From contig NZ_MUBA01000109.1 in the NCBI RefSeq assembly GCF_002154575.1, forward strand, positions 1-52,741: 52,741 bases of DNA, in the 5' to 3' direction. Below the pieces are notes generated by a model that saw nothing but the letters and a program-made list of their open reading frames with translations, was not told the origin of the DNA and did not search any database. The DNA comes from Streptomyces bobili. Lineage in GTDB: Bacteria; Actinomycetota; Actinomycetes; Streptomycetales; Streptomycetaceae. Position 1 is the first letter of the stretch, and every line of letters starts with the position of its first letter. Shown here piece after piece: positions 37,072 through 49,789 of this stretch. The translations under genes were made by a program, and so were the position numbers.

Positions 37072-38100
37072 ATGCGCGTCGGAGTACTGACCGGGGGCGG
37101 CGACTGCCCCGGCCTCAACGCCGTCATCCGGGCCGTCGTCCGCAAGGGCGTCCAGGAGTACGGCCATGAGTTCGTCGGCTACCGCGACGGCTGGCGCGGC
37201 CCTCTCGAAGGGCGGTCGGCCCCCCTGGACATCCCGGCCGTGCGCGGCATCCTGCCCCGCGGCGGCACGATCATCGGCTCGTCCCGGACCAACCCCCTGA
37301 AGGTGGAGAACGGCATCCGCCGGATCAAGGACACCCTGGCCCGGCAGGAGGTCGAGGCGCTGATCGTGATCGGCGGCGAGGACACCCTCGGGGTGGCCGC
37401 CCGCCTGTCAGACGAGCACGCGGTGCCCTGTGTCGGCGTGCCGAAGACGATCGACAACGACCTGTCCGCCACCGACTACACCTTCGGCTTCGACACCGCC
37501 GTGGGCATAGCCACCGAGGCCATCGACCGCCTGCACACCACCGCCGAGTCCCACATGCGCGTCCTGGTGGTCGAGGTGATGGGCCGTCACGCCGGCTGGA
37601 TAGCCCTCCACTCGGGCCTGGCCGGCGGCGCCAACGTCATCCTCATCCCCGAACAGCGCTTCGACGTCGACCAGGTGTGCGCCTGGGTGACCTCCCGCTT
37701 CCGTGCCTCGTACGCGCCGATCGTGGTGACGGCCGAGGGTGCCATGCCCAGGGACGGCGACCTGGTCCTCAAGGACGGCACCCTCGACGCCTTCGGACAC
37801 GTCCGGCTCTCCGGCGTCGGCGAATGGCTGGCCAAGGAGATCGAGAAGCGGACCGGCAACGAGGCCCGCACCACTGTCCTCGGCCATGTGCAGCGCGGCG
37901 GCACCCCCAGCGCCTTCGACCGCTGGCTCGCCACCCGCTTCGGCCTGCACGCCGTCGACGCCGTCCACGAACGCGACTTCGGCACCATGGTCGCCCTGCG
38001 CGGCACGGACATCGTCCGCGTCCCGATCGCCGAGGCGACGGCCCGGCTCAAGACGGTGGACCCCAGGCTGTACGAGGAGGCCGGGGTGTTCTTCGGCTGA
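37072..38100 (+). CDS. pfkA: 6-phosphofructokinase (PfkA-type), PPi-like signature
   Basis: 342 aa from ATG 37072 (GAAGGGA upstream). Phosphorylates fructose 6-phosphate at C1, committing it to glycolysis. LTGGGDCPGLNAVIRAVV (nucleotide/phosphate loop), GGEDTLG with Asp104, PKTIDND with Lys125 and the catalytic Asp127, and VEVMGRHAGWIAL for sugar-phosphate binding. Residues corresponding to E. coli Gly104 and Gly124 are Asp and Lys, the pair usual in pyrophosphate-dependent enzymes. S. coelicolor has three pfkA paralogues, of which this corresponds to SCO2119; phosphoryl donor should be treated as open. Confidence 0.92.
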   Translation: MRVGVLTGGGDCPGLNAVIRAVVRKGVQEYGHEFVGYRDGWRGPLEGRSAPLDIPAVRGILPRGGTIIGSSRTNPLKVENGIRRIKDTLARQEVEALIVIGGEDTLGVAARLSDEHAVPCVGVPKTIDNDLSATDYTFGFDTAVGIATEAIDRLHTTAESHMRVLVVEVMGRHAGWIALHSGLAGGANVILIPEQRFDVDQVCAWVTSRFRASYAPIVVTAEGAMPRDGDLVLKDGTLDAFGHVRLSGVGEWLAKEIEKRTGNEARTTVLGHVQRGGTPSAFDRWLATRFGLHAVDAVHERDFGTMVALRGTDIVRVPIAEATARLKTVDPRLYEEAGVFFG

Positions 38101-39130
38101 ACCGCCGGGGCGCGGGCCGTATATTCGGCATATCCGGCGGAGTCGATTCCGCCCATGGTCGTACGCATCGGGAGCCGGCTGTCATGGAGATCCTCGCCTT
38201 CGGTGTCCAGGCCGACGAGAAGCCCCTGATCGAGCGGGCCTTCCCCGCGCCCCACGAGGTCCGCTGCCTGGACGTCTTCCTCAACGAGGACACCGCCCCC
38301 ATCGCCGCCGGTCACGAGGTGATCTCCACCAGCGTCAACGCCGACCTCGGCGCGCCCGTCCTGGAAGCCCTCGCGGCCGGCGGCACCCGGATGATCGCCC
38401 AGCGCTCCACCGGCTTCAACAACATCGACCTGGACGTCGCCGAACGCCTCGGCATGACCGTCGCCCGGGTCTCGTACTACTCGCCCCACTCCGTCGCCGA
38501 GTTCGCCTGGACCCTCGCCATGGCCGTCAACCGGCGGGTGGTCCGGGCCTCCACCCGCACCCGCGACTTCGACTTCCGCCTCGACGGACTGATGGGCCGC
38601 GACCTGCACGGCCGTACCGTCGGCGTCCTCGGCACCGGCAAGATCGGCGAAGCCTTCACCCGTATCGCGCACGGCTTCGGCATGACACTGCTCGGCTGGG
38701 ACATCGCGGAGAACCCCGCCTGCATGGAACTCGGCATGACGTACGTGCCCAAGGACCGGCTCCTCGCCGACTCCGACCTCGTCTCCCTGCACCTGCCGCT
38801 GATGCCGGAGACCCGCCACCTCATCGACGCCGCCGCCCTCAAGGCCATGAAGGACGACGCGATCCTGGTCAACTCCAGCCGCGGCGGCCTCATCGACACC
38901 GCGGCCCTCGTCGCCGAACTGCGCGAGGGCCGCTTCACGGGCGTCGGACTGGACGTCTACGAGGCGGAGGCGGGCCTGTTCTTCCTCGACAAGTCGCTGG
39001 AGGCCATCTCCGACGACACCCTGGCCCGCCTGGTCACCTTCCCCAACGTCCTGGTCACCTCCCACCAGGCCTACTACACCGAGGACGCCGTCGGCCAGAT
39101 CGTCGAGGCCACGGTGCGCAACGTCCTGGA

Positions 39131-42641
<3,511 letters not shown>

Positions 42642-42679
42642 CGGGCCAGCAGCCGGTTCGGCTGTTACACCTGAGTGCA

Positions 42680-42713
42680 GTGGGGCGCGGATCACATACG
42701 ATCCGCGCCCCAC
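42680..42713 (+). terminator. Terminator after aroH
   Basis: GTGGGGCGCGGATC (42680-42693) pairs perfectly with GATCCGCGCCCCAC (42700-42713) around a 6-base loop, with CTTTT shortly after. Confidence 0.88.
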
Positions 42714-42741
42714 GCCACTTTTGCGGTCCCTGAGCGCCGGG

Positions 42742-42760
42742 TAAGGTTAGGTTAGCCTTA
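42742..42760. promoter_or_regulatory. Iron box (DmdR/IdeR site) before bfd
   Basis: TAAGGTTAGGTTAGCCTTA matches the actinobacterial iron box TTAGGTTAGGCTAACCTAA at 15 of 19 positions and keeps the outer palindrome TAAGG...CCTTA. It is 26 bases before the bfd start, so it overlaps the promoter and should silence bfd when iron is plentiful. Confidence 0.82.
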
Positions 42761-42786
42761 TCGATCTCGGCGGGAGGTGAATCCGC

Positions 42787-43011
42787 GTGTACGTCTGCAG
42801 CTGCTTCCAGGTGACTGAAGCGCAGGTCCAGCAGCACGCGGACGACGGCGCCTGCACGCCTCGCCAGATAGCCTCCGCCTGCAAGGCCGGCACCGACTGC
42901 GGCTCGTGCGTCCGCCGTATCCAGGCCATCCTCGGCCGGGGCGCCTGCCCGCGCCGGGACCTCGCCGACCAGGGACAGCCGGTTCTCGCCGCGCTCGACG
43001 AAGCGGCCTGA
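42787..43011 (+). CDS. bfd: Bacterioferritin-associated ferredoxin (Bfd)
   Basis: 74 aa. [2Fe-2S] protein with the BFD pattern C4-x-C6-x31-C38-x2-C41 (VCSC...CGSC). Delivers electrons to bacterioferritin so that stored ferric iron is released. GTG start behind GGGAGGTGA. An iron box in the promoter gives the expected logic: made when iron is short. Convergent with the bfr gene 52 bases away. Confidence 0.93.
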   Translation: MYVCSCFQVTEAQVQQHADDGACTPRQIASACKAGTDCGSCVRRIQAILGRGACPRRDLADQGQPVLAALDEAA

Positions 43012-43063
43012 GCCCCGGGGGGCCGGTCCCGGCTCGTCCCGCTGCGTGTTCCGGCTCCGGGAC

Positions 43064-43543
43064 TCAGCTCTCCGGCTGCTCGATCAGCTGCGCGAGGTAC
43101 AGCGCCTCGCCGAGCTTCTCCACCAGGTCCAGCTGGGTGTCGAGGTAGTCGATGTGGTGCTCCTCGTCCTCGAGGATCGACTCGAAGATGTTCGCGGACG
43201 TGATGTCGCCCTTCTCGCGCATCACCTTGATCCCGCGCTTGAGGCGGTCGATCGCCTCGACCTCGACCTGCCGGTCGGCCTCGAACATCTCCTTGACCGT
43301 CTGGCCCACGCGCACGTGGAACAGCCGCTGGTAGTTCGGCAGACCGTCCAGGAACAGGATCCGGTCGGTCAGGACCTCCGCGTGCTTCATCTCGTCGAAC
43401 GACTCGTGCCGCGTGTACTTCGCGAGCTTCGTCCAGCCGAAGTTCTCCTGCATCTTCGCGTGCAGGAAGTACTGGTTGATAGCGGTCAGCTCACCGGTCA
43501 GCTGCTCATTGAGGAACTCGAGGACCTCGGGGTCGCCCTGCAT
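43064..43543 (-). CDS. bfr: Bacterioferritin (Bfr)
   Basis: 159 aa from ATG 43543 (GGAAGGAG upstream), giving the family N-terminus MQGDPEVLEFLNEQL. Stores iron as a ferric mineral in a 24-mer. Ferroxidase ligands Glu18, Glu51 and His54 and the heme-binding Met52 are in their standard places (HESFDEMKHAEVL), and LEDEEHHIDYL supplies the second metal-site residues. A longer frame to 43597 is not needed. The gene faces its partner bfd. Confidence 0.96.
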   Translation of the reverse strand: MQGDPEVLEFLNEQLTGELTAINQYFLHAKMQENFGWTKLAKYTRHESFDEMKHAEVLTDRILFLDGLPNYQRLFHVRVGQTVKEMFEADRQVEVEAIDRLKRGIKVMREKGDITSANIFESILEDEEHHIDYLDTQLDLVEKLGEALYLAQLIEQPES

Positions 43544-43616
43544 CGCAGAGGCTCCTTCCACACGGGAAAATCGGGGGAGTGCGCCGCATGATTTCACCGG
43601 TGCCGAAGATCGTCCA

Positions 43617-43637
43617 GTAAGTGCGTACTTAGTAAGT
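43617..43637. repeat. AGTAAGT direct repeats in bfr/oxidoreductase divergent region
   Basis: AGTAAGT occurs at 43617-43623 and 43631-43637 (14-base period), with TAAGT-GCGT-ACTTA forming an inverted repeat over the first. AT-rich compared with its surroundings; likely promoter or operator of bfr (leftward) or of the molybdopterin oxidoreductase gene (rightward). Confidence 0.35.
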
Positions 43638-43717
43638 TAGTCCATGCTTAGTGGCACTTGCCCGATTGTGGACATGCCTGGTCATTCGCACCGGCCGGGG
43701 TCTGTCAGGATGGAGAC

Positions 43718-44350
43718 ATGGGTCATCCGGTGGAGCGAGAATCAGGAGAAGCAGCAGCGTCCGAGCTTCCGCCGGGGCAGCGCCTTCAGCGGGGCTGGCC
43801 CGTCACACACTACGGCCCGGTGCCCAAGTTCCGGCCGGAACGCTGGGAGTTCAGGGTCTTCGGGGCCACGGCCGACGGTGACAAGCGGTGCTGGAACCAC
43901 GAGGAGTTCACGGCCCTGCCGTACGCCACCGTGCTCGCCGATCTGCACTGTGTGACGAAGTTCAGCATGCTGGGCGCCGAGTGGGGCGGTGTCCCGGCCC
44001 GGACCATCCTGGAGGCCGTGCCGCCCGCGGCCGATGTCACCCATGTGATGGTGTGGGCGGAGTACGGCTTCAGCTCCAACCTGCGGCTGTCCGACTTCGC
44101 CGCCGAGCACACCCTCTTCGCCACCCACAAGGACGGCGAACTGCTCACCGCCGAACACGGCTTCCCGGTCCGCCTGGTCGTGCCCCACCTCTATGCCTGG
44201 AAGGGCCCCAAGTGGGTCCGCGGCGTCGAGTACATGACGGCCGACCGCCGCGGCTTCTGGGAGGAGCGCGGCTACCACAACGTCGGCGACCCGTGGAAAG
44301 AGCAGCGTTACTCGTACCAGGAGCAGCCGGGGGAGGGCCCGGAGCTGTGA
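43718..44350 (+). CDS. Sulfite oxidase-like molybdopterin oxidoreductase
   Basis: 210 aa from ATG 43718 (CAGGATGGAGAC just upstream). Contains only the Mo-cofactor-binding domain of the sulfite oxidase/YedY fold: RWEFRVFGATAD, then ATVLADLHCVTKFSMLGAEWGGV with the molybdenum-ligating Cys, and LVVPHLYAWKGPKWVRGVEYM. No Tat signal and no heme or dimerisation domain, so probably cytoplasmic; substrate unknown. Starts 174 bases from the divergent bfr start. Confidence 0.88.
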   Translation: MGHPVERESGEAAASELPPGQRLQRGWPVTHYGPVPKFRPERWEFRVFGATADGDKRCWNHEEFTALPYATVLADLHCVTKFSMLGAEWGGVPARTILEAVPPAADVTHVMVWAEYGFSSNLRLSDFAAEHTLFATHKDGELLTAEHGFPVRLVVPHLYAWKGPKWVRGVEYMTADRRGFWEERGYHNVGDPWKEQRYSYQEQPGEGPEL

Positions 44351-44433
44351 CGCTCGGTGGTGGTACGTCCTGGGGCCGGCCACGGCGGTGAGCGCCTGAG
44401 CGGACCGGGGGCCGACCCGCACGCTCCCCGGCG

Positions 44434-45312
44434 TCAGCCGTCCCGGAGCTTCTTCAGTCGTTCCACGTCCGCCGCGTGCCCCTCTTTCCCGCCGGGCGTC
44501 TCGATGATCAGCGGCACCCCCGCGGTCGCCGGATGCGTCATCAGCGCGCGGAACGGATCCTCGCCGATGTGACCGGCGCCGATGTTCTCGTGCCGGTCCT
44601 TGTGGGCGCCCACCACGTCCTTGGAGTCGTTGGCGTGGATCAGCTTCAGCCGGCCGGCGCCGACCGTGTCCACCAGCAGATCGAGCGTCTGGTGCATGCC
44701 CGCCGGACCGGTCAGGTCGTGCCCGGCCGCGAAGATGTGGCAGGTGTCCAGACAGACGCCGAGCTTGGGATGGGCGTCGAGCGCCTCGAAGTACGGCCCG
44801 AAGTCCCAGGTCCGCGAACAGAGCGAGGCGCCCTGCCCGGCCGTGGACTCCAGCAGCAGGAACGGGTCGTCGTCGTGGGTCAGCTCCTCCAGCAGCGGCA
44901 GCAGGTACTCCCGGACCTGCTTCAACGCCACCGACCGTTCCCGCCCGCCCGTCGCGCTCCCGGTATGCACCACCACGCCCAGCGCGCCGATCTCCCGCCC
45001 GCGGCGCAGCGAGTGCCGCAGCGACTCCACCGACCTCTCCGCCGTCGCCTCGGTGTGCGAGCCGAAGTTGATCAGATACGGCGCGTGCACGTACGCCGGG
45101 ATCGACTCCGCCGCGCAGGCCTCCCGGAACGCCGCGTCCTGTGCCGGGTTGCCCGCCGGGGTGGCCCAGCCGCGCGGGTTGGCGACGAAGACCTGGACCG
45201 TCTCGGCCTTGAGGTCATGGGCGTAGGAAAGTCCCACGGAGTGCAGACCGCCGGCCACGGGGACATGGCCGCCGACCGGGTTGCGGGAGGGGAAGGGGGG
45301 CTGAGAACTCAC
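44434..45312 (-). CDS. nfo: Deoxyribonuclease IV (endonuclease IV)
   Basis: 292 aa, TIM-barrel AP endonuclease of base-excision repair, cutting 5' to abasic sites. Zinc ligands appear in VHTG, LLLESTAGQG, CLDTCHIFAAGHDL, LIHANDSKDVVGAHKDRHENIGAGHIG and IIETPGG. GTG start without a strong ribosome-binding site. Convergent with the oxidoreductase and 34 bases beyond the PASTA kinase gene end, on the same strand as it. Confidence 0.93.
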   Translation of the reverse strand: MSSQPPFPSRNPVGGHVPVAGGLHSVGLSYAHDLKAETVQVFVANPRGWATPAGNPAQDAAFREACAAESIPAYVHAPYLINFGSHTEATAERSVESLRHSLRRGREIGALGVVVHTGSATGGRERSVALKQVREYLLPLLEELTHDDDPFLLLESTAGQGASLCSRTWDFGPYFEALDAHPKLGVCLDTCHIFAAGHDLTGPAGMHQTLDLLVDTVGAGRLKLIHANDSKDVVGAHKDRHENIGAGHIGEDPFRALMTHPATAGVPLIIETPGGKEGHAADVERLKKLRDG

Positions 45313-45346
45313 CCGTTCAGGGTGTCATGCTCCCGGCGCCACCCGG

Positions 45347-47296
45347 TCACCGGATGGTGATCGTGACCTTCGATCCCTTGGGGGCGGTCTCGCCGCCGTC
45401 CACCGACTGGCTCTTGACGGTGTCGCCGAACAGACCCAGCAGGCCGCGGTCCTCCTCGACCTCGAAGCCGGCCTCTTCCAGCTCGGCCCTGGCGTCGTCG
45501 ACGCTCGCGCCCACCACGTCCGGGACCTCGACCATCTCGGGTCCCTTGGACAGGGTCAGCGTCACCGTGTCGCCGTCGGCGACCTGCTTGTCCTCGCCCG
45601 GCGACTGGGCGGCGACCTGGCCCTTGTCGAACTCCGAGTTGATCTCCGAGGTGGAGACCTCCACCACCAGGCCGGCCTCCTCCAGCTCGGCCCGTGCGTC
45701 GTCCAGGTCCTGACCGGTGACGTCCGGGACGTCGATCGGGACGCCCTTGCTGACGACGAGGGACACGGCCGAGCCCGCGCGCCGCTCCGTGCCGGCGTCC
45801 GGGCTGCTGCTGATCACGAAGCCCTTGAGAACATCCTCGCTGAACGCCTCGGTGACCAGGCCCGGCTCCAGGCCGTCCGTCTTCAGCAGCTTCTTGGCCT
45901 TGTCGAGCCGTGAGCCCTTCACGTCCGGCACCTTCACGGTCTCGGGGCCGTCGGAGACGGTCAGGGTCACCGAGTCGTTGCCACGGATACGGGCGCCAGG
46001 CTCCGGGTCCGTGCTGATGACGGTTCCGCGCTTCACCGTGTCGCTGTACGCGTGCTTCACCTCGCCCACGTCCAGCCCGGCCGCGTCCAGCCGTTCCCTG
46101 GCCTGCGCCTCGGTCTGCGTGAGGACCGCCGGGACCTTGGTGAACTGGCCCGAGTTGATGTACCAGACGCCCGCGCCGACGCCGAACACGAGCAGGACGG
46201 CGGCGATGATCGCGAGCACTTCGCGCCGGGGCCGCGCGAAGCGGCGCCGGGGCGGCAGCGGGGGCTCCGAGGCGAACCGGGAGGTCCGGTTGGCCGGGTC
46301 CCCGGAGCCGGCGGGATCGTCGTCGGCCTCGTCCTCGTTGACGGGCAGGAGGCGCGGGACCGTGAGGGAGCGCGGGATCACGCTGGTGCGGTCGTCGGCG
46401 ATGTCACGGTCGGCGGACAGCGCCTGCGGGGGCAGCGCGTCCAGCTGTGCCTCGTCGAGCGCGCCGCGCGCCTCGCGAACCTGTGCCAGCAGGGCCACGG
46501 CGTCCGCCGGGCGGACCTGCGGGGTGCGGGCGGTGGCTGAGGCGACCAGCTCGTCCAGCTGGAACGCCATGCCGGGGACGGCGGCGGAGGGCGGGGGCAC
46601 GTCCTCGTGGAGGTGCTTGTAGAGCACCACGGCCGGGGTGTCGCCGTCGTGCGGCTTGTCGCCGGTGAGCATCTCGTAGAGCACGACCCCGCACGCGTAC
46701 ACGTCCACGCGGGCGTCGGAGGTGCCCTGCTCCATCTGCTCGGGGGCGAGGTAGGCGACGGTGCCGAGGACGGTTCCGGTGGTGCTGGTGACGGTGTCCA
46801 CGGACCGGACGAGGCCGAAGTCGGCGACCTTGACCCGGCCGTCGTCCCCTATCAGCACGTTCTCCGGCTTCATGTCCCGGTGCACGAAACCGGCGCGGTG
46901 CGCGGCGCCGAGGGCGGCGAGGACCGGCTCCAGGATGTCCAGCGCGGCCCGCGGCTGGAGCGCGCCGCGCTCCCGCAGCACGTCGCGCAGGGTGCAGCCG
47001 GCCACGTACTCCATCGCGAGGTAGACGTACGCGCCGTCGGCCCCCTGATCGAACACCTGAACGACGTTGGGGTGTGCCAGCCGGGCGACGGACTTGGCCT
47101 CGCGGATGAAGCGCTCGACGAAGGAGGCGTCGGCCGCGAGGGCCGGGTGCATCACCTTGAGCGCGAGAACGCGGTCGAGGCGGGTGTCCACGGCCCGGTA
47201 GACCGTGGCCATCCCGCCGACCGCGATCCGCGCCTCCACGCGATAACGCCCGTCGAGCACCTGCCCGACCAGAGGGTCCTGAAGGGTCGTGTCCAC
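45347..47296 (-). CDS. pkaF: PASTA-domain Ser/Thr protein kinase (PkaF/PknB-like)
   Basis: 649 aa from GTG 47296 (MDTTLQDPLVG). Membrane kinase sensing muropeptides or lipid II. Kinase domain 18-280: glycine loop IAVGGMATVY, Lys47, HRDMKPENVL, DFG in KVADFGLV, and a TSTTGTVLGTVAYLAPEQ activation segment. A disordered linker, one membrane helix (VLAIIAAVLLVFGVGAGVWYI), then four PASTA repeats (KVPAVLTQT, KVPDVKGS, DVPDVTGQ, EVPDVVGA). TACACT (47309-47304) seven bases upstream and no Shine-Dalgarno indicate a leaderless transcript. Lies near an Rv2175c-like gene, the known substrate type of mycobacterial PknL. Confidence 0.95.
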   Translation of the reverse strand: MDTTLQDPLVGQVLDGRYRVEARIAVGGMATVYRAVDTRLDRVLALKVMHPALAADASFVERFIREAKSVARLAHPNVVQVFDQGADGAYVYLAMEYVAGCTLRDVLRERGALQPRAALDILEPVLAALGAAHRAGFVHRDMKPENVLIGDDGRVKVADFGLVRSVDTVTSTTGTVLGTVAYLAPEQMEQGTSDARVDVYACGVVLYEMLTGDKPHDGDTPAVVLYKHLHEDVPPPSAAVPGMAFQLDELVASATARTPQVRPADAVALLAQVREARGALDEAQLDALPPQALSADRDIADDRTSVIPRSLTVPRLLPVNEDEADDDPAGSGDPANRTSRFASEPPLPPRRRFARPRREVLAIIAAVLLVFGVGAGVWYINSGQFTKVPAVLTQTEAQARERLDAAGLDVGEVKHAYSDTVKRGTVISTDPEPGARIRGNDSVTLTVSDGPETVKVPDVKGSRLDKAKKLLKTDGLEPGLVTEAFSEDVLKGFVISSSPDAGTERRAGSAVSLVVSKGVPIDVPDVTGQDLDDARAELEEAGLVVEVSTSEINSEFDKGQVAAQSPGEDKQVADGDTVTLTLSKGPEMVEVPDVVGASVDDARAELEEAGFEVEEDRGLLGLFGDTVKSQSVDGGETAPKGSKVTITIR

Positions 47297-47303
47297 GCAG
47301 GCG

Positions 47304-47309
47304 AGTGTA
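47304..47309 (-). promoter_or_regulatory. -10 hexamer for leaderless pkaF transcript
   Basis: TACACT on the minus strand, seven bases before the GTG start; same spacing as in aroH and trpL. Confidence 0.45.
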
Positions 47310-47423
47310 CGAGCCCGCACCGACACCCCTCACCGCTCGCACCGGTATCGCAGCGGGACTGAAGCGCACCTGTGACGAGCCACACATGGGGGCGGCCGGG
47401 TCGGAGCCGAGACAGCCGCCGAC

Positions 47424-47448
47424 GGCGCTCGGCCCTCGGCCGAGTGCC
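47424..47448 (-). terminator. Terminator candidate after thiOSG
   Basis: GGCGCTCGGCC (47424-47434) pairs with GGCCGAGTGCC (47438-47448), one G-T pair, 3-base loop, 21 bases past the thiG stop on the minus strand. Confidence 0.55.
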
Positions 47449-47469
47449 ACGGGGGGTGCGGGGACAGCG

Positions 47470-48267
<798 letters not shown>

Positions 48268-48468
48268 TCAGCCTCCCTGGACCGCGGTGAGGACTTCCAC
48301 GCGGTCTCCGTCGGAGAGGGCGGTGGCGGACCATCGCGCGCGCGGGACGACAGTTTCGTTGAGGGCGGCGGCCACCCCGGAGGGCGCCGGCGCCAGGGAC
48401 CGTACGACGCTGTCGAGGGCCGTGCCGGGAGCGACCTCACGCCGCTCGCCGTTGACGGAGATGTTCAT
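48268..48468 (-). CDS. thiS: Sulfur carrier protein ThiS
   Basis: 66 aa, ubiquitin-like sulfur carrier ending in the required Gly-Gly (TAVQGG), which is adenylated and thiocarboxylated. Start MNISVNGERRE at ATG 48468, overlapping the thiO stop (ATGA). Between thiO and thiG. Confidence 0.95.
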   Translation of the reverse strand: MNISVNGERREVAPGTALDSVVRSLAPAPSGVAAALNETVVPRARWSATALSDGDRVEVLTAVQGG

Positions 48469-49628
48469 GCGGGCTGCTCCGAGAGTGCGGCGGTGTGGAA
48501 GCGCCTGGGCGTGAAGGGGCGGGCCTCGTCGGGGAGTTGGCCGGTGGCCAGCGCGTGGGCCAGGACGTCCCCGGTGACCGGTGTCAGCAGCACGCCGTTG
48601 CGGTAGTGCCCGGTCGCCAGGAGCAGGCCGTCCAGGCCGGTGGGCCCGAGCAGGGGCGCGTTGTCCGGTGAGGCGGGGCGCAGGCCCGCGCGCGTCTCGG
48701 TGAGCGGCAGTTCGGTGATCCCGGGGACCAGCTCGTGGGCGTCGCGCAGCAGCTCGTAGACGCCCCCGGCCGTCACCGTGGTGTCCCAGCCCAGTTCCTC
48801 GCTCGTGGCCCCGACGACCAGCTCGCCGTTCTCGCGCGGCACCAGGTAGACGTGGCTGCCGCGCACCACGGCCCGCACGGTCCGCGTCAGGAACGGCGCG
48901 TACCGCCGGGGCACGGTCAGCCGCAGCACCTGCCCCTTCACCGGCCGCACCGGGGGCAGCACCTCCGGCGGGACGCCGGCGAGCCGCCCGCTGAGGCTGC
49001 CCGCCGCGAGCACCACCTGCCCGGCCGCGAGGCGCGTACCCGCGCGCGTGAGGGCCCCGCCCGCGCGCCCGGCCGACACGGTCAGCCGCTCCGCCCAGTC
49101 GCGGTGGAAGGTCACGCCCGCCCGCTCGCACGCGGCCACCAGCGCCGCCGCCAGCCGTCGGGGATCGATCTGGTGGTCGCCGTCCACCCGCAGCCCGCCG
49201 CGCACCCCGGGCGCGAGCATCGGCTCCAGGCGGCGGCACTCCCGCCCGGACAGCCACTCCGACGCGAGCCCCGACTGCCGTTGCAGGGCGTGCAGTTCCC
49301 GCATGTGGGCGCGGTCGTCGGCGTCCAGCGCGACGGCGAGGGTGCCGGAGCGGCGGTAGCCGAGGCCGTGGCCCGTGAGTTCGGTGAGTTCGGCCACGAA
49401 GTCCGGGTAGCGGCGGGCCGATTCCAGGTTCAGGCCGAGCAGTGTCTGCTCGCCGTAGTGCAGTTCGGTGACGGCGGCCAGCATCCCGGCCGCCACCTGC
49501 GCGGCCCCGCCGCCCGGTTCGGGGTCGACCACGGCCGTGGCGAACCCGCGCTGCGCGGCCCGCCACGCGGTGACGAGCCCGATGATGCCGCCCCCGACGA
49601 CGAGGACGTCCGACGTATGTGAGGACAT
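48465..49628 (-). CDS. thiO: Glycine oxidase (ThiO)
   Basis: 387 aa. FAD enzyme of the DAO family oxidising glycine to the imine used by ThiG in aerobic thiamine synthesis. Dinucleotide motif VLVVGGGIIGLVTAWRAA at the N-terminus, DGDHQIDPRRL, and C-terminal LLATGHYRNGVLLTP typical of ThiO. First gene of thiOSG; its Shine-Dalgarno (AGGGAGGGG) lies at the end of a TPP riboswitch. Confidence 0.95.
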   Translation of the reverse strand: MSSHTSDVLVVGGGIIGLVTAWRAAQRGFATAVVDPEPGGGAAQVAAGMLAAVTELHYGEQTLLGLNLESARRYPDFVAELTELTGHGLGYRRSGTLAVALDADDRAHMRELHALQRQSGLASEWLSGRECRRLEPMLAPGVRGGLRVDGDHQIDPRRLAAALVAACERAGVTFHRDWAERLTVSAGRAGGALTRAGTRLAAGQVVLAAGSLSGRLAGVPPEVLPPVRPVKGQVLRLTVPRRYAPFLTRTVRAVVRGSHVYLVPRENGELVVGATSEELGWDTTVTAGGVYELLRDAHELVPGITELPLTETRAGLRPASPDNAPLLGPTGLDGLLLATGHYRNGVLLTPVTGDVLAHALATGQLPDEARPFTPRRFHTAALSEQPA

Positions 49629-49642
49629 GGGCGTCCAGCCCC

Positions 49643-49738
49643 TCCCTTCGCCGGCATGACCCGGATCAGGTTCGTACGGTCGGAGGCCGCCAGCCTCCCT
49701 CTCAGCCCGGTGCGTCCGGGCTCCCGCGAGTGCTCTAC
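49643..49738 (-). ncRNA. TPP riboswitch (THI element)
   Basis: On the minus strand: CGGGAGCCCGG, CACCGGGCTGAGAGGGAGG, then GACCGTACGAACCTGATCC and GGGTCATGCCGGCGAAGGGA, the conserved TPP-aptamer segments in order. It ends about 15 bases before thiO, so TPP binding probably masks the Shine-Dalgarno. A TAGGGT -10 hexamer (49751-49746) places the start of the RNA near 49739. Confidence 0.97.
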
Positions 49739-49789
49739 GTTGGCCACCCTAGCCCCCCGTCGTCCGCCGTTGTAAGGGAGCCTCCTCTC

